Positions 45,156-52,981 of a stretch of DNA of 64,000 bases are shown here, piece after piece. The stretch is taken from contig CAINNJ010000004.1 of the NCBI GenBank assembly GCA_903851195.1, positions 744,001-808,000 of the forward strand, read 5' to 3'. The notes below the pieces were generated by a model. The model did no database searches. It was not told the origin of the DNA and saw only the letters and a list, made by a program, of their open reading frames with translations. The position numbers and the translations under genes are program-made. This DNA is from an uncultured Acidobacteriia bacterium. GTDB taxonomy: Bacteria > Acidobacteriota > Terriglobia > Bryobacterales > Bryobacteraceae. Position 1 is the first letter of the stretch, and every line of letters begins with the position of its first letter.

Positions 45156-45578
45156 TCAGGCGGCGGATTCCGAGCGAATGGCCCGGGCGGCTCCGTCGAT
45201 GGCTTCATGCGTATTTTTCGCGGCGGAACTGGCGGCGTCCGAAGCCTCGTCGACCGCTTCATGGGCCTGTCTCGAACCACTATCGACGGCACTGTTGACC
45301 GCGTTCTTCGCCCGCTGCGTCACGGTGTCTCTGGTGCGCTGCATTTCGCGGATTCCGCGCTGGGTGAGGTTCACGGCGGAATTTTTCAGATCGCCGGCTT
45401 TATTCCGCGCGGTGTCGAGCTGGTCGTCAATCGCGCCACGGATATCCGCGCGCAGGCTGGCACCGGCCTTGGGCGCCATCAGCAGGCCGACGGCGAGACC
45501 GGCACCCGCGCCGGCCAGCAAAGACAGCAGAACGGTCGGGTACTTCGAAGTTTCTTCCGGATTCGAGTTTGTGTTCAT
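45156..45578 (-). CDS. YtxH-domain stress-type protein
   Basis: 140 aa from the ATG at 45578; an upstream 28-codon extension to 45662 is not conserved-looking. One membrane segment near the N-terminus (LLSLLAGAGAGLAVGLLMAPKAG) is the YtxH hallmark. A long amphipathic helix with repeated Ala/Asp/Lys heptads follows (KNAVNSAVDSGSRQAHEAVDEAS), resembling LEA-like or apolipoprotein-like helices. YtxH proteins are commonly linked to general stress. A purine-rich segment with GGAG lies upstream. Confidence 0.75.
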   Translation of the reverse strand: MNTNSNPEETSKYPTVLLSLLAGAGAGLAVGLLMAPKAGASLRADIRGAIDDQLDTARNKAGDLKNSAVNLTQRGIREMQRTRDTVTQRAKNAVNSAVDSGSRQAHEAVDEASDAASSAAKNTHEAIDGAARAIRSESAA

Positions 45579-45755
45579 GGCTACTCTCCGAGCTCCTTTA
45601 TGATTTGTTGACTGCGGAGTACTGAATGCGGCGGAGCTTGTTAGTCCGGCATCAGCATTCACGGTGCACAGAGGAGCACGCGGAGGGCCGAAATGGAATT
45701 ACCGGTACAAACGGGAGTTGAGGTTAAAAAGTACCGATAGAGAGGTGCGGCGGTG

Positions 45756-46628
45756 TCAGATGTCGCAGATCGCCATGGCTTTGTCGAGCGTGGCGAGGGG
45801 TTCATGACCCTGGTCGGGAGAATACTCGTGGGCGAGGTAGCCGGTGTAGCCGAGATCGCCGATGGCTTTCGCGATGAAGCGGTAGTTCAGCTCCTGGGAG
45901 TCGTCGATATCGTGACGGCCGGGATTGCCGCCGGTGTGGAAGTGACCGATCCACTGGATGTGATCGCGGATATTGCGGACGATATCGCCGTCCATGATCT
46001 GGGCGTGGTAGATGTCGTACAGAATTTTCACGCGGGGGGAGTTGACGCGCTGCATGACGTCCACGCCCCAGGCGATGTGGTCGAACATGTAGTCTTTGTG
46101 GTTCACCTTGCTGTTGAGGTATTCCATGCAGATGGTGATGCCTTTGTCCTCGGCATGGGCCTTGATGCGTTGCAGGAAGGCCACGCAGTTATCGGCGCCT
46201 TCGCGGTCGTCCATGCCCTTGCGGTTGCCGGAGAACGTGATGATATTCGGCACGCCGTTCGCCTGGGCTTCATCGATGGCGAGGTGGAGAGACTTCTCCA
46301 GACGTTCGTGGTTTTCCTTGCGGTTCAGGGCTTCCGCGATGGTGCCGCCGGGGCCGGGGGGATACATGGCCGGCGTGAGGCCGTACTTTTTGAGAACGGG
46401 CCAGTCCGCCGGGCCGATCAGGTCGTATCCCTTGCAGCCGAGCCGGGCCGCTTCGCGGCAGGTGTCTTCGAAGGCCATGCCGCGCCCGAAGACGCCGCGG
46501 GTGACCGATTGTTTCAGCCTTCCGTGGCGCTGGACCGGAGTCGCGGGCGCCTGGGCTGCGGCGTCCGGGGAGAGGGACGCCGCGGCCAGGGCGGAGGTGG
46601 TCAGGCCCAGGTAATCTCTGCGATTCAT
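45756..46628 (-). CDS. Exported TIM-barrel protein, hydroxypyruvate isomerase-like
   Basis: 290 aa. A Tat-like leader (MNRRDYLGLTTSALAAASL) precedes an AP-endonuclease-2/xylose-isomerase-like barrel. Landmarks are ITICMEYLNSKVNHK (metal-binding Glu), YDIYHAQIMDGD (Asp-x2-His), IGHFHTGGNPGRHDID (His and metal site) and a late AHEYSP (Glu). This matches the hydroxypyruvate isomerase/sugar epimerase group, but as an exported form. Last gene of an operon after a cytochrome c and a PQQ dehydrogenase, with a 5-base gap. Its substrate is probably the product or substrate of that oxidase. Confidence 0.85.
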   Translation of the reverse strand: MNRRDYLGLTTSALAAASLSPDAAAQAPATPVQRHGRLKQSVTRGVFGRGMAFEDTCREAARLGCKGYDLIGPADWPVLKKYGLTPAMYPPGPGGTIAEALNRKENHERLEKSLHLAIDEAQANGVPNIITFSGNRKGMDDREGADNCVAFLQRIKAHAEDKGITICMEYLNSKVNHKDYMFDHIAWGVDVMQRVNSPRVKILYDIYHAQIMDGDIVRNIRDHIQWIGHFHTGGNPGRHDIDDSQELNYRFIAKAIGDLGYTGYLAHEYSPDQGHEPLATLDKAMAICDI

Positions 46629-46633
46629 GTGGG

Positions 46634-48214
46634 CTATTTCTCGTTGACGGTGAAGGCGAAGAGCGAGTCGCCGGCGCCGACGATGAGCAACTGCTTGCCA
46701 TCCAGTTCATAGCTGATGGGCGCGTTGCTCACGGAAGATCCCAGATTGGCATGCCAGAGCGGCTCGCCGGTTTTGGCGTCCATAGCCACGAAGTTATTGG
46801 ACGTGTCGCCGGCGAAGACCAGGTTGCCGGCGGAACTCAGGAGTCCCGAACGTCCGCCCGCGCCTTCCCATTTGTGACTCCATTTGATGGCGCCGGTTTT
46901 GACGTCGATCGCCTGGAGAAGGGCCTCGGACCAGCCGCCGCGGTCGGTACCGCCCCAGCCTTCCGGTTTTTCGTCGATGTCGTAGAGGTACCAGACGCTG
47001 TAGGCGTGCGTCGCGTTGATGTAGAACAGCCCGGTATCGGGGCTATAGGTGGGAGGGGGCCAGTTCGACGCACCGCCCTGGTTGGGGGAAACGAGCGCGC
47101 CGTCGAACTGCGGCTCCTTCTTCGGATCCGGAATGGGCTGGCCGCGCTTGTCGATGCCTTTGGCCCAGTTGGTCTTGACGTATTCCTTCGAAACCAGCGC
47201 CTTGCCGGTGGCGCGGTCGAGCACGAAGAACCAGCCGTTCCGGCAGGCCATGGAGAGCAGTTTTTTGGTCTGCCCGCCGACGTTGCCGTCGAACAGAACG
47301 GGCACCTCCACGTTGTCCCAGTCATGCGTGTCGTGGGGAGAAGGCTGGAAGTACCAGACCATTTTGCCGGTGTCGGGATTCAGCGCCACGATGGAGGCGG
47401 TGTAGAGGTTATCGCCCTCGCGGCCTTTGCCGGCGATGACGGGCTGGGGGTTGCCGGTACCGAGATAGATCTGGTTCAATTCGGGGTCGTAAGTCGTGGT
47501 GCCCCAAGTCATACCACCGCCGTGCGCCGCGGCATCTTCATTGGGCCAGGTTTCAAAGCCCGGCTCGCCCTTTTTCGGGACCACGGACCAGTGCCATTGC
47601 AGATCGCCCGTTTCCGGATCGCGCGCTTCGAAGTAGCCGGGGATGTCGAGATCGTCGCCGCTGACGCCGACGAGGACGTGGTTCTTCACGATGATCGGCG
47701 CCACCGAGGCGTAGTAAAGCTGGTCGAGATCGCAGATCGATTTCTCCCAGCGCTCTTTGCCATCTTTCAGGTTGAGGGAGACGAGATGGCAATCGGGCGT
47801 TTCGAAGTAGAGCCAGCTGCCATAGACCGCGACGCCGCGGTTGCCGATGTGAATGCCGCCCTTCGACTGGTGCTGGTGGTGCCAGAGTTCGCGGCCGGAG
47901 CGGGCGTCGATGGCCCAGACGTGATCGGGAATCGTGAAATAGAGGACGCCGTTGACTTCGACGGGAGTGGCTTTGATGGTAGCGCCGCCGGTGCCGATGG
48001 CGTTCACGCGGTAGACCCACTGGAGGCTCAAATTGTGGACGTTGGCGGAGTTGATCTTCTTCAGGGGGCTGAAGCGGCGGCCGGAATAATCGCCGTTATA
48101 GCCGGGCCAGGTGTCCGTGGGGAGCTGGAGAAGTTTCGCCGGATCGAGAGCGCCCTGTCCGAAAAGAGAGGCGGCCAGCGCCGTGAACGCCGCAAGAAGT
48201 TTCAGCGATTTCAT
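46634..48214 (-). CDS. Exported PQQ-dependent dehydrogenase, beta-propeller type
   Basis: 526 aa with a signal peptide (LLAAFTALAASLFGQ). The eight-bladed quinoprotein propeller shows repeated tryptophan-docking motifs (VYRVNAIGTGGATIKATPVEVNGVLYFTI-like blade start, DARSGRELWHHQ, DAKTGEPLWHANLG). The WGTTTYDPELNQIYLGTGNP and SPHDTHDWDNVEVPVLFD segments are typical of methanol/ethanol/glucose-type enzymes. It lacks its own heme domain. It should oxidise an alcohol or sugar in the periplasm and pass electrons to the partner cytochrome. Its start overlaps the upstream cytochrome gene by 4 bases. Confidence 0.88.
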   Translation of the reverse strand: MKSLKLLAAFTALAASLFGQGALDPAKLLQLPTDTWPGYNGDYSGRRFSPLKKINSANVHNLSLQWVYRVNAIGTGGATIKATPVEVNGVLYFTIPDHVWAIDARSGRELWHHQHQSKGGIHIGNRGVAVYGSWLYFETPDCHLVSLNLKDGKERWEKSICDLDQLYYASVAPIIVKNHVLVGVSGDDLDIPGYFEARDPETGDLQWHWSVVPKKGEPGFETWPNEDAAAHGGGMTWGTTTYDPELNQIYLGTGNPQPVIAGKGREGDNLYTASIVALNPDTGKMVWYFQPSPHDTHDWDNVEVPVLFDGNVGGQTKKLLSMACRNGWFFVLDRATGKALVSKEYVKTNWAKGIDKRGQPIPDPKKEPQFDGALVSPNQGGASNWPPPTYSPDTGLFYINATHAYSVWYLYDIDEKPEGWGGTDRGGWSEALLQAIDVKTGAIKWSHKWEGAGGRSGLLSSAGNLVFAGDTSNNFVAMDAKTGEPLWHANLGSSVSNAPISYELDGKQLLIVGAGDSLFAFTVNEK

Positions 48215-49101
48215 TTCAGAGTCTCCAGATAGGCGGTGATGTCGTGCATGTTTTTGTCGGAAATGCGTTCGAGGAGGTCCGCATGGGCCTGAAAGGGATC
48301 GTCCACCTTCACTTTGAGCTGGGGAGTGCGGGTCCAGCCGTGATACTCGCCGTCTTTATCGCGGAGGGAGACGTTGAAGTCGTCGATTTTGTCGAGAACG
48401 CCGGTCACGGCGGGGCCGGACGGGGGCGTGACGGTCACCATGGTTTGTTTGGCGCCCCGGCCGCCGCGGCCGAAAGCCGGCTTGGGGAAGAGAAACTTCT
48501 GCTGCATGTCCACGGGGTCGTATTTCGCGCCGATGCCTTTTAGGTCGGCGGTCACGGAGTGGCATTGACTGCATTTGCCCGCGCCGTTGAACCAGGCCTC
48601 ACCGGCCTTCGCGTCGCCCGTGAGGACGTTTTGGGCATGGAATAACGGGGAGGTGCGGAGGGTGTCGCCGACCCGCGCGTGGAGAAAATGCGAGAGTTCC
48701 TGCACCTGCGTGGAGTTCAGATTGGCCGAGGGAGCGCCGCTCTGCAGGGGATGGCCTTTCTTCAGAATCGGGCCGAGTTCACTGCCGTAGCGATCGTGCA
48801 GGACCACCAGTGAGCGCACCAGATCGGGGCCGTTCTGGCCTCCGCGCGCGCTGTTGCCGTGGCAGTTGACACACTCGGCGGCGTAGATCTTTTTTCCGCG
48901 CTCGGCGGCTTCTTCGTCAACCACCTGTTTATCGGCGGCACCCGCCTGGGCCAGCAGGCCGCCACCACCACCGCCGCGTCCACCACGACCACCCGGGGGA
49001 GGTGCTCCCGGTCCACCGGCCGGAGGCTGAGCGCCAAGGCAGCCTGCAACCATACCGATAAGCGCGGCGCGGCGCACCCACAATGCAACTGAATCGGGCA
49101 T
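48211..49101 (-). CDS. Exported di-heme cytochrome c, partner of the PQQ dehydrogenase
   Basis: 296 aa. The leader ends in MVAGC, a plausible lipobox (Cys21), followed by a Pro/Gly/Arg-rich segment (GRGGRGGGGGG). Two heme sites are present: CVNCH (Cys77 to His81) and CSQCH (Cys177 to His181). The C-terminal part (VTVTPPSGPAVTG, ISDKNMHDITAYLETL) is typical of acidobacterial cytochromes next to PQQ enzymes. It probably accepts electrons from the overlapping PQQ dehydrogenase. A TATAAT -10 lies upstream at 49134-49129. Confidence 0.88.
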   Translation of the reverse strand: MPDSVALWVRRAALIGMVAGCLGAQPPAGGPGAPPPGGRGGRGGGGGGLLAQAGAADKQVVDEEAAERGKKIYAAECVNCHGNSARGGQNGPDLVRSLVVLHDRYGSELGPILKKGHPLQSGAPSANLNSTQVQELSHFLHARVGDTLRTSPLFHAQNVLTGDAKAGEAWFNGAGKCSQCHSVTADLKGIGAKYDPVDMQQKFLFPKPAFGRGGRGAKQTMVTVTPPSGPAVTGVLDKIDDFNVSLRDKDGEYHGWTRTPQLKVKVDDPFQAHADLLERISDKNMHDITAYLETLK

Positions 49102-49128
49102 ATTTTAGTTCGTCACCATCCGGGCACG

Positions 49129-49134
49129 ATTATA
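49129..49134 (-). promoter_or_regulatory. -10 element of the cytochrome/PQQ operon
   Basis: A perfect TATAAT on the reverse strand, 27 bases upstream of the cytochrome ATG at 49101. No strong -35 found. A TAAAAT directly before the ATG is too close to act as its own -10. Confidence 0.45.
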
Positions 49135-49173
49135 TAGCTTGCTGGTTACCGGATCGGTACGTGGGAAAAGAGC

Positions 49174-49554
49174 CTACCAGATTCGCGCCACGCCGTAGGC
49201 TTCGATCAGGGGATCGCGCGAAACCATGGCGATCTGCTGCTCCAGAGCCTGCGCGATGAGAAGCCGGTCAAAGGGGTCGCGATGATGCCACGGCAGCGCG
49301 GCGGTGCGCATGACCTGCCGGAAGCCGATTTCCAGCTGATCGAAGCCGTTCAGGGACATCTGCTCGGTGACATACTTGTCCGGACGCGCCGGGAGCCGGA
49401 GCTTATCGAGACTGACTTTAATGGCAATCTCCCAGAAACTCGCGAAGCTCACGAAGCAATCGTTTTCGGCGATCGCCACGCGAGCCTTCGCGGAGAGTTC
49501 GGGAGAATCCTCGCACCACCACAGGAAGGCGTGGGTGTCGAGGAGCACCGCCAT
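49174..49554 (-). CDS. VapC-type PIN-domain toxin
   Basis: 126 aa. PIN ribonuclease with acidic residues Asp6 (LLDTHAFLWW), Glu42 (FWEIAIK), Asp93/Asp96 (HRDPFDRLL) and Asp114, the Mg2+ site of VapC. These toxins usually cleave initiator tRNA or 23S rRNA. The antitoxin stop and toxin start overlap by one base (TAATG), typical of coupled TA pairs. Situated between recA and the cytochrome operon. Confidence 0.9.
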   Translation of the reverse strand: MAVLLDTHAFLWWCEDSPELSAKARVAIAENDCFVSFASFWEIAIKVSLDKLRLPARPDKYVTEQMSLNGFDQLEIGFRQVMRTAALPWHHRDPFDRLLIAQALEQQIAMVSRDPLIEAYGVARIW

Positions 49555-49766
49555 TACATGTACTCCGAGAAATCCGCCAGCGGCGCGTCGAAATCCGCCG
49601 CCATCCAGATTCCTTTGCCCGTTCCCGGCTTCCGGACAGATGGTTTGATGGCAACGATCTTCACCACGGGCCGGTTTTCCTTCGTGACAATGACCGATTC
49701 TCCCAGCATGGCCTTTTGAACCATCTCAGAGAAGTGAGCTTTGACGTCTGCAAGATTGTGAGGCAT
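49554..49766 (-). CDS. Phd/YefM-type antitoxin
   Basis: 70 aa from the ATG at 49766. Phd/YefM N-terminal domain (ADVKAHFSEMVQKAMLGESVIVTKE) with an Arg/Pro-Val beta-hairpin (NRPVVKIVAI), then a toxin-binding tail. A frame extends to an ATG at 49808, but I prefer 49766 because the -10 TACAAT ends 6 nt before it and the inverted repeat at 49764-49786 covers this start codon. It represses its own promoter and neutralises the VapC-type toxin. Confidence 0.85.
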   Translation of the reverse strand: MPHNLADVKAHFSEMVQKAMLGESVIVTKENRPVVKIVAIKPSVRKPGTGKGIWMAADFDAPLADFSEYM

Positions 49767-49802
49767 GGTCACATTGTATGACCATGTGGGGGTGGAAAGC
49801 AA
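49764..49802 (-). promoter_or_regulatory. Promoter and autoregulatory operator of the toxin-antitoxin pair
   Basis: CATGGTCA and TGACCATG form a perfect 8-base inverted repeat around CATTGTA (49764-49786). The centre is TACAAT, the -10 on the reverse strand (49778-49773). TTGCTT (49802-49797) with an 18-base spacer is a weak -35. The repeat's left arm includes the ATG. Binding here would block both transcription and the leaderless start. Confidence 0.7.
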
Positions 49803-49832
49803 AGGCATAGTTTTTTCGTTTCGTAAGTTTGG

Positions 49833-50909
49833 TTACAGGGCAGCGGTTTTTGCTTTGGGAGGCGCCGCGTTCTGACTTAAGGCGTTCTGACTTAAGGCAT
49901 TCTGACTTAGGGCGTTCTGACTTAAACCCAGCGCCGCTCTGAGATCGTCGTCGAGTTTCTGCGCCACTTCGGGGTGTTCTTTCAGGAAAACCCTGGAATT
50001 TTCCCGGCCCTGACCCAGGCGTTCGCCCCGGTAGCTGAACCAGGAGCCGGATTTCTCGACCAGATTTTTCGCGACTCCCAGATCGAGCATGTCGCCCTCG
50101 CGGGATGCCCCTTCGCCATAGAGGATGTCGAATTCGGCCTCGCGGAACGGCGACGCGACCTTGTTTTTCACGATCTTGACGCGGGTCCGGTTGCCGATGA
50201 TGGTCTCGCCGTCTTTCAGACTGCCGATCCGGCGGACGTCCGCCCGGACGGACGCGTAGAACTTCAGGGCACGGCCACCCGTGGTGGTTTCGGGACTGCC
50301 AAACATGACGCCGATCTTCTCGCGGATCTGGTTGATAAAGATCATGCAGGTGTTGGTGCGGGAGACCGTGCCGGTGAGTTTGCGCAGCGCCTGCGACATC
50401 AGGCGGGCGTGCAGACCGACGTGGTTGTCGCCCATCTCGCCATCGAGTTCGGCTTTGGGAACCAGCGCGGCGACGGAATCGACAACCACGACGTCGATGG
50501 CACCGCAGGCCACGAGCGAGGCCGTGATCTCCAGCGCCTGCTCCCCGGTATCCGGCTGCGAAACCAGCAGGTTATCGACATCGACGCCGAGTTTACCCGC
50601 GTAAACGGGATCGAGCGCGTGTTCGGCGTCGATGAACGCTGCGGTGCCGCCGGGCTTCTGCGCCTGCGCGATGACCTGCAGCGCGATCGTCGTTTTACCG
50701 GAAGACTCCGGTCCGAAGATTTCCACGACGCGCCCGCGCGGGAACCCGCCGCAGCCGAGCGCCGCATCGAGCGACGTGCACCCGGAGGAAATCACGGAGA
50801 CGGGCACTGCGTTGTCCGCTCCCAAACGGAGCACCGCGCCCCGCCCAAACTGTTTGTCCATCGCCACCAGGGCGAGATCGATCGCTTTGCGTTTTTCCGC
50901 TTCCGTCAT
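49833..50909 (-). CDS. recA: RecA recombinase
   Basis: 358 aa. RecA core with Walker A GPESSGKT (66-73), the DAEHALDP segment, Walker [13 protein letters not shown] and the L2 region with [18 protein letters not shown]. It forms filaments on single-stranded DNA for strand exchange and SOS co-protease activity. The C-terminus carries four copies of Leu-Ser-Gln-Asn-Ala encoded by a 15-base tandem repeat. A conventional acidic tail is absent; the end is [10 protein letters not shown]. No recX is adjacent. Confidence 0.96.
   Translation of the reverse strand: MTEAEKRKAIDLALVAMDKQFGRGAVLRLGADNAVPVSVISSGCTSLDAALGCGGFPRGRVVEIFGPESSGKTTIALQVIAQAQKPGGTAAFIDAEHALDPVYAGKLGVDVDNLLVSQPDTGEQALEITASLVACGAIDVVVVDSVAALVPKAELDGEMGDNHVGLHARLMSQALRKLTGTVSRTNTCMIFINQIREKIGVMFGSPETTTGGRALKFYASVRADVRRIGSLKDGETIIGNRTRVKIVKNKVASPFREAEFDILYGEGASREGDMLDLGVAKNLVEKSGSWFSYRGERLGQGRENSRVFLKEHPEVAQKLDDDLRAALGLSQNALSQNALSQNALSQNAAPPKAKTAAL
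49866..49925. repeat. Four-copy 15-base tandem repeat inside recA
   Basis: Units at 49866, 49881, 49896 and 49911 of the form GGCGTTCTGACTTAA. The first is CGCGTTCTGACTTAA and the third has A for G at position 4 and a final G. In recA's frame each unit encodes Leu-Ser-Gln-Asn-Ala. Likely slippage-derived. Confidence 0.95.
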
Positions 50910-50968
50910 GAGCGCCTCTGTAAAAAAAGGTGGCGACGGGCGGAAATATTCTCAGAGGATTTTGGCTG

Positions 50969-52930
50969 TTAATCCTCGTCCTGGCGAAGTTTTGAGAGTA
51001 CGCCCAGGTCTTCGAGCGTGGTGGTATCCCCTTTTACCTCGCCACCCGCCGCGAGTTCCCGAAGCAGACGCCGCATGATTTTGCCGCTGCGGGTCTTCGG
51101 AAGGGCATCGGTAAACCGGATGTCGTCGGGCTTGGCGAGCGACCCGATTTCCTTGCCCACCCAGACGCGGAGTTCCGCTTTCAGTTCGTCGGTCGGCTCG
51201 GTGCCCATCTGCAGGGTGACGAAAGCGGCAATTCCCTGCCCCTTGATTTCATCGGGCCGGCCCACCACGGCGGCCTCCGCCACCAGAGGATGCGCCACCA
51301 GCGCGGATTCCACTTCCATGGTGCTCAGGCGGTGGCCGGAGACGTTGATCACGTCGTCGACACGGCCCATCACCCAGATGTAGCCATCCTCATCTTGCCG
51401 CGCGCCGTCTCCGGTGAAGTAAGAGCCGGGATTCTGCGACCAGTACTGCTGCTGAAAGCGTTCATTGTCTCCGTAAATGGTCCGGAGCATGGCGGGCCAG
51501 GGTTTGCGGACGACGAGATAGCCGCCGGAACCCGCGGGCACAGGCTCGCCTTCCTTCGTCACGACTTCGACTTTGATTCCAGGGAGAGGGCGGGTGCAGG
51601 AACCCGGTTTGGTCGGGGTGGCGCCGGGGATGGGACTGATCATGATCGCGCCGGTTTCGGTCTGCCACCACGTGTCCACAATGGGGCAGCGATTGTGACC
51701 GATGGTGCTGCGGTACCACATCCAGGCTTCCGGATTGATGGGCTCACCGACGCTGCCGAGCAGCCGCAGGCTCTTCAGCGAATGCTGCGCGGGCCAGCGC
51801 TCGCCCAGGCGCATGAAGGCTCGAATGGCGGTGGGCGCGGTGTAGAAGATGGTGACCTTGTGCCGGTCGATCATGTCCCAGAAGCGGTCGGGCTGCGGGT
51901 GCGTCGGGCCGCCTTCGTACATCAGGACGGTCGCGCCGTTTTGCAGAGGGCCGTAGACGACGTAGCTGTGGCCCGTGACCCAGCCGATATCGGCGGTGCA
52001 GAAATAGATGTCCTCGTCGCGGATGTCGAAGACCCACTTCGTGGTGATGTAAGTGGAGACAGCGTAGCCGCCGGTGGTGTGCAGGATGCCTTTGGGCTTG
52101 CCGGTGGTGCCGGAAGTATAGAGCAGGTACAGCGGGTGTTCGGAATCGAGCGATTCGGCCGGGCACTCATCGGACGAGATGGACATCAGTTCGTGCCACC
52201 AGTGATCGCGGCCCGGTTCCATCTGCTGCGGCGTGCCGGAACGTTTGTAAACCACCACGCTGTGCACGGACGGGCACTGTTTCAGGGCTTCATCAACGGC
52301 GGGCTTCAGTTTGACTTCCGCGCCGCGCCGGAAAGAGCCGTCCTGCGTGATCACGCAGACGGCCTGGGAATCGCTGATGCGATCCACCAGCGCCTGGGAA
52401 GAGAAGCCGCCGAAGACCACGGTGTGGGGCGCGCCGATGCGGGCGCAGGCGAGCAGGGCGATGGCGAGTTCCGGCGTCATCCCCATGTAGATGGCGACGC
52501 GATCGCCCTTTTGCACTCCCAGCTTCTTCAGAACGTTGGCAAAGCGGCAGACTTCCGAGTGCAGTTGCTGGTAGGTGAGGGTGCGGATGTCGCCGGGCTC
52601 GCCTTCCCAGATGAGGGCGGCCTTGTTTCTGCGCCAGGTGGTGAGGTGCCGGTCGAGGCAGTTATGGGACAGATTCAGCTTGCCGCCGGAGAACCATTTC
52701 GCCCAGGGGGCATCCCATTCCAAAACCTTGGTCCACGGCTCGAACCAGTCGAGTTCGCGGGCGATGTTACCCCAGAACGTTTCCGGGTCGCGGTCGGCCT
52801 CGTCGTAGAGGCGTTCGTAGTCGGCGAGGGACTTGATATGCGCCCTGGAACTGAACTCCGACGGGGGAGCGAAAAGGCGCTGTTCCTTGAGAGAAGACTG
52901 GATATCGGTTGACGGATTCTGGGCAGACAT
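50969..52930 (-). CDS. acs: Acetyl-CoA synthetase
   Basis: 653 aa. ANL-superfamily AMP-forming ligase: ATP-binding [29 protein letters not shown] (A5 motif) and [31 protein letters not shown] (A8), ending with the catalytic Lys in [11 protein letters not shown]. It converts acetate, ATP and CoA to acetyl-CoA; the Lys is the usual acetylation site. TATGAT lies 5 nt before the ATG with no Shine-Dalgarno sequence. Divergent from the YagF-type dehydratase gene across 51 bases. Confidence 0.95.
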   Translation of the reverse strand: MSAQNPSTDIQSSLKEQRLFAPPSEFSSRAHIKSLADYERLYDEADRDPETFWGNIARELDWFEPWTKVLEWDAPWAKWFSGGKLNLSHNCLDRHLTTWRRNKAALIWEGEPGDIRTLTYQQLHSEVCRFANVLKKLGVQKGDRVAIYMGMTPELAIALLACARIGAPHTVVFGGFSSQALVDRISDSQAVCVITQDGSFRRGAEVKLKPAVDEALKQCPSVHSVVVYKRSGTPQQMEPGRDHWWHELMSISSDECPAESLDSEHPLYLLYTSGTTGKPKGILHTTGGYAVSTYITTKWVFDIRDEDIYFCTADIGWVTGHSYVVYGPLQNGATVLMYEGGPTHPQPDRFWDMIDRHKVTIFYTAPTAIRAFMRLGERWPAQHSLKSLRLLGSVGEPINPEAWMWYRSTIGHNRCPIVDTWWQTETGAIMISPIPGATPTKPGSCTRPLPGIKVEVVTKEGEPVPAGSGGYLVVRKPWPAMLRTIYGDNERFQQQYWSQNPGSYFTGDGARQDEDGYIWVMGRVDDVINVSGHRLSTMEVESALVAHPLVAEAAVVGRPDEIKGQGIAAFVTLQMGTEPTDELKAELRVWVGKEIGSLAKPDDIRFTDALPKTRSGKIMRRLLRELAAGGEVKGDTTTLEDLGVLSKLRQDED

Positions 52931-52981
52931 GCGGGATCATATGCATGATACAGGAGGCCGGGGAATACAATCGTTTCTTCG

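Noticed and set aside
49866-49925. Possible CRISPR-like or intergenic repeat
   Set aside because: The units are contiguous without spacers and lie in the recA coding frame.
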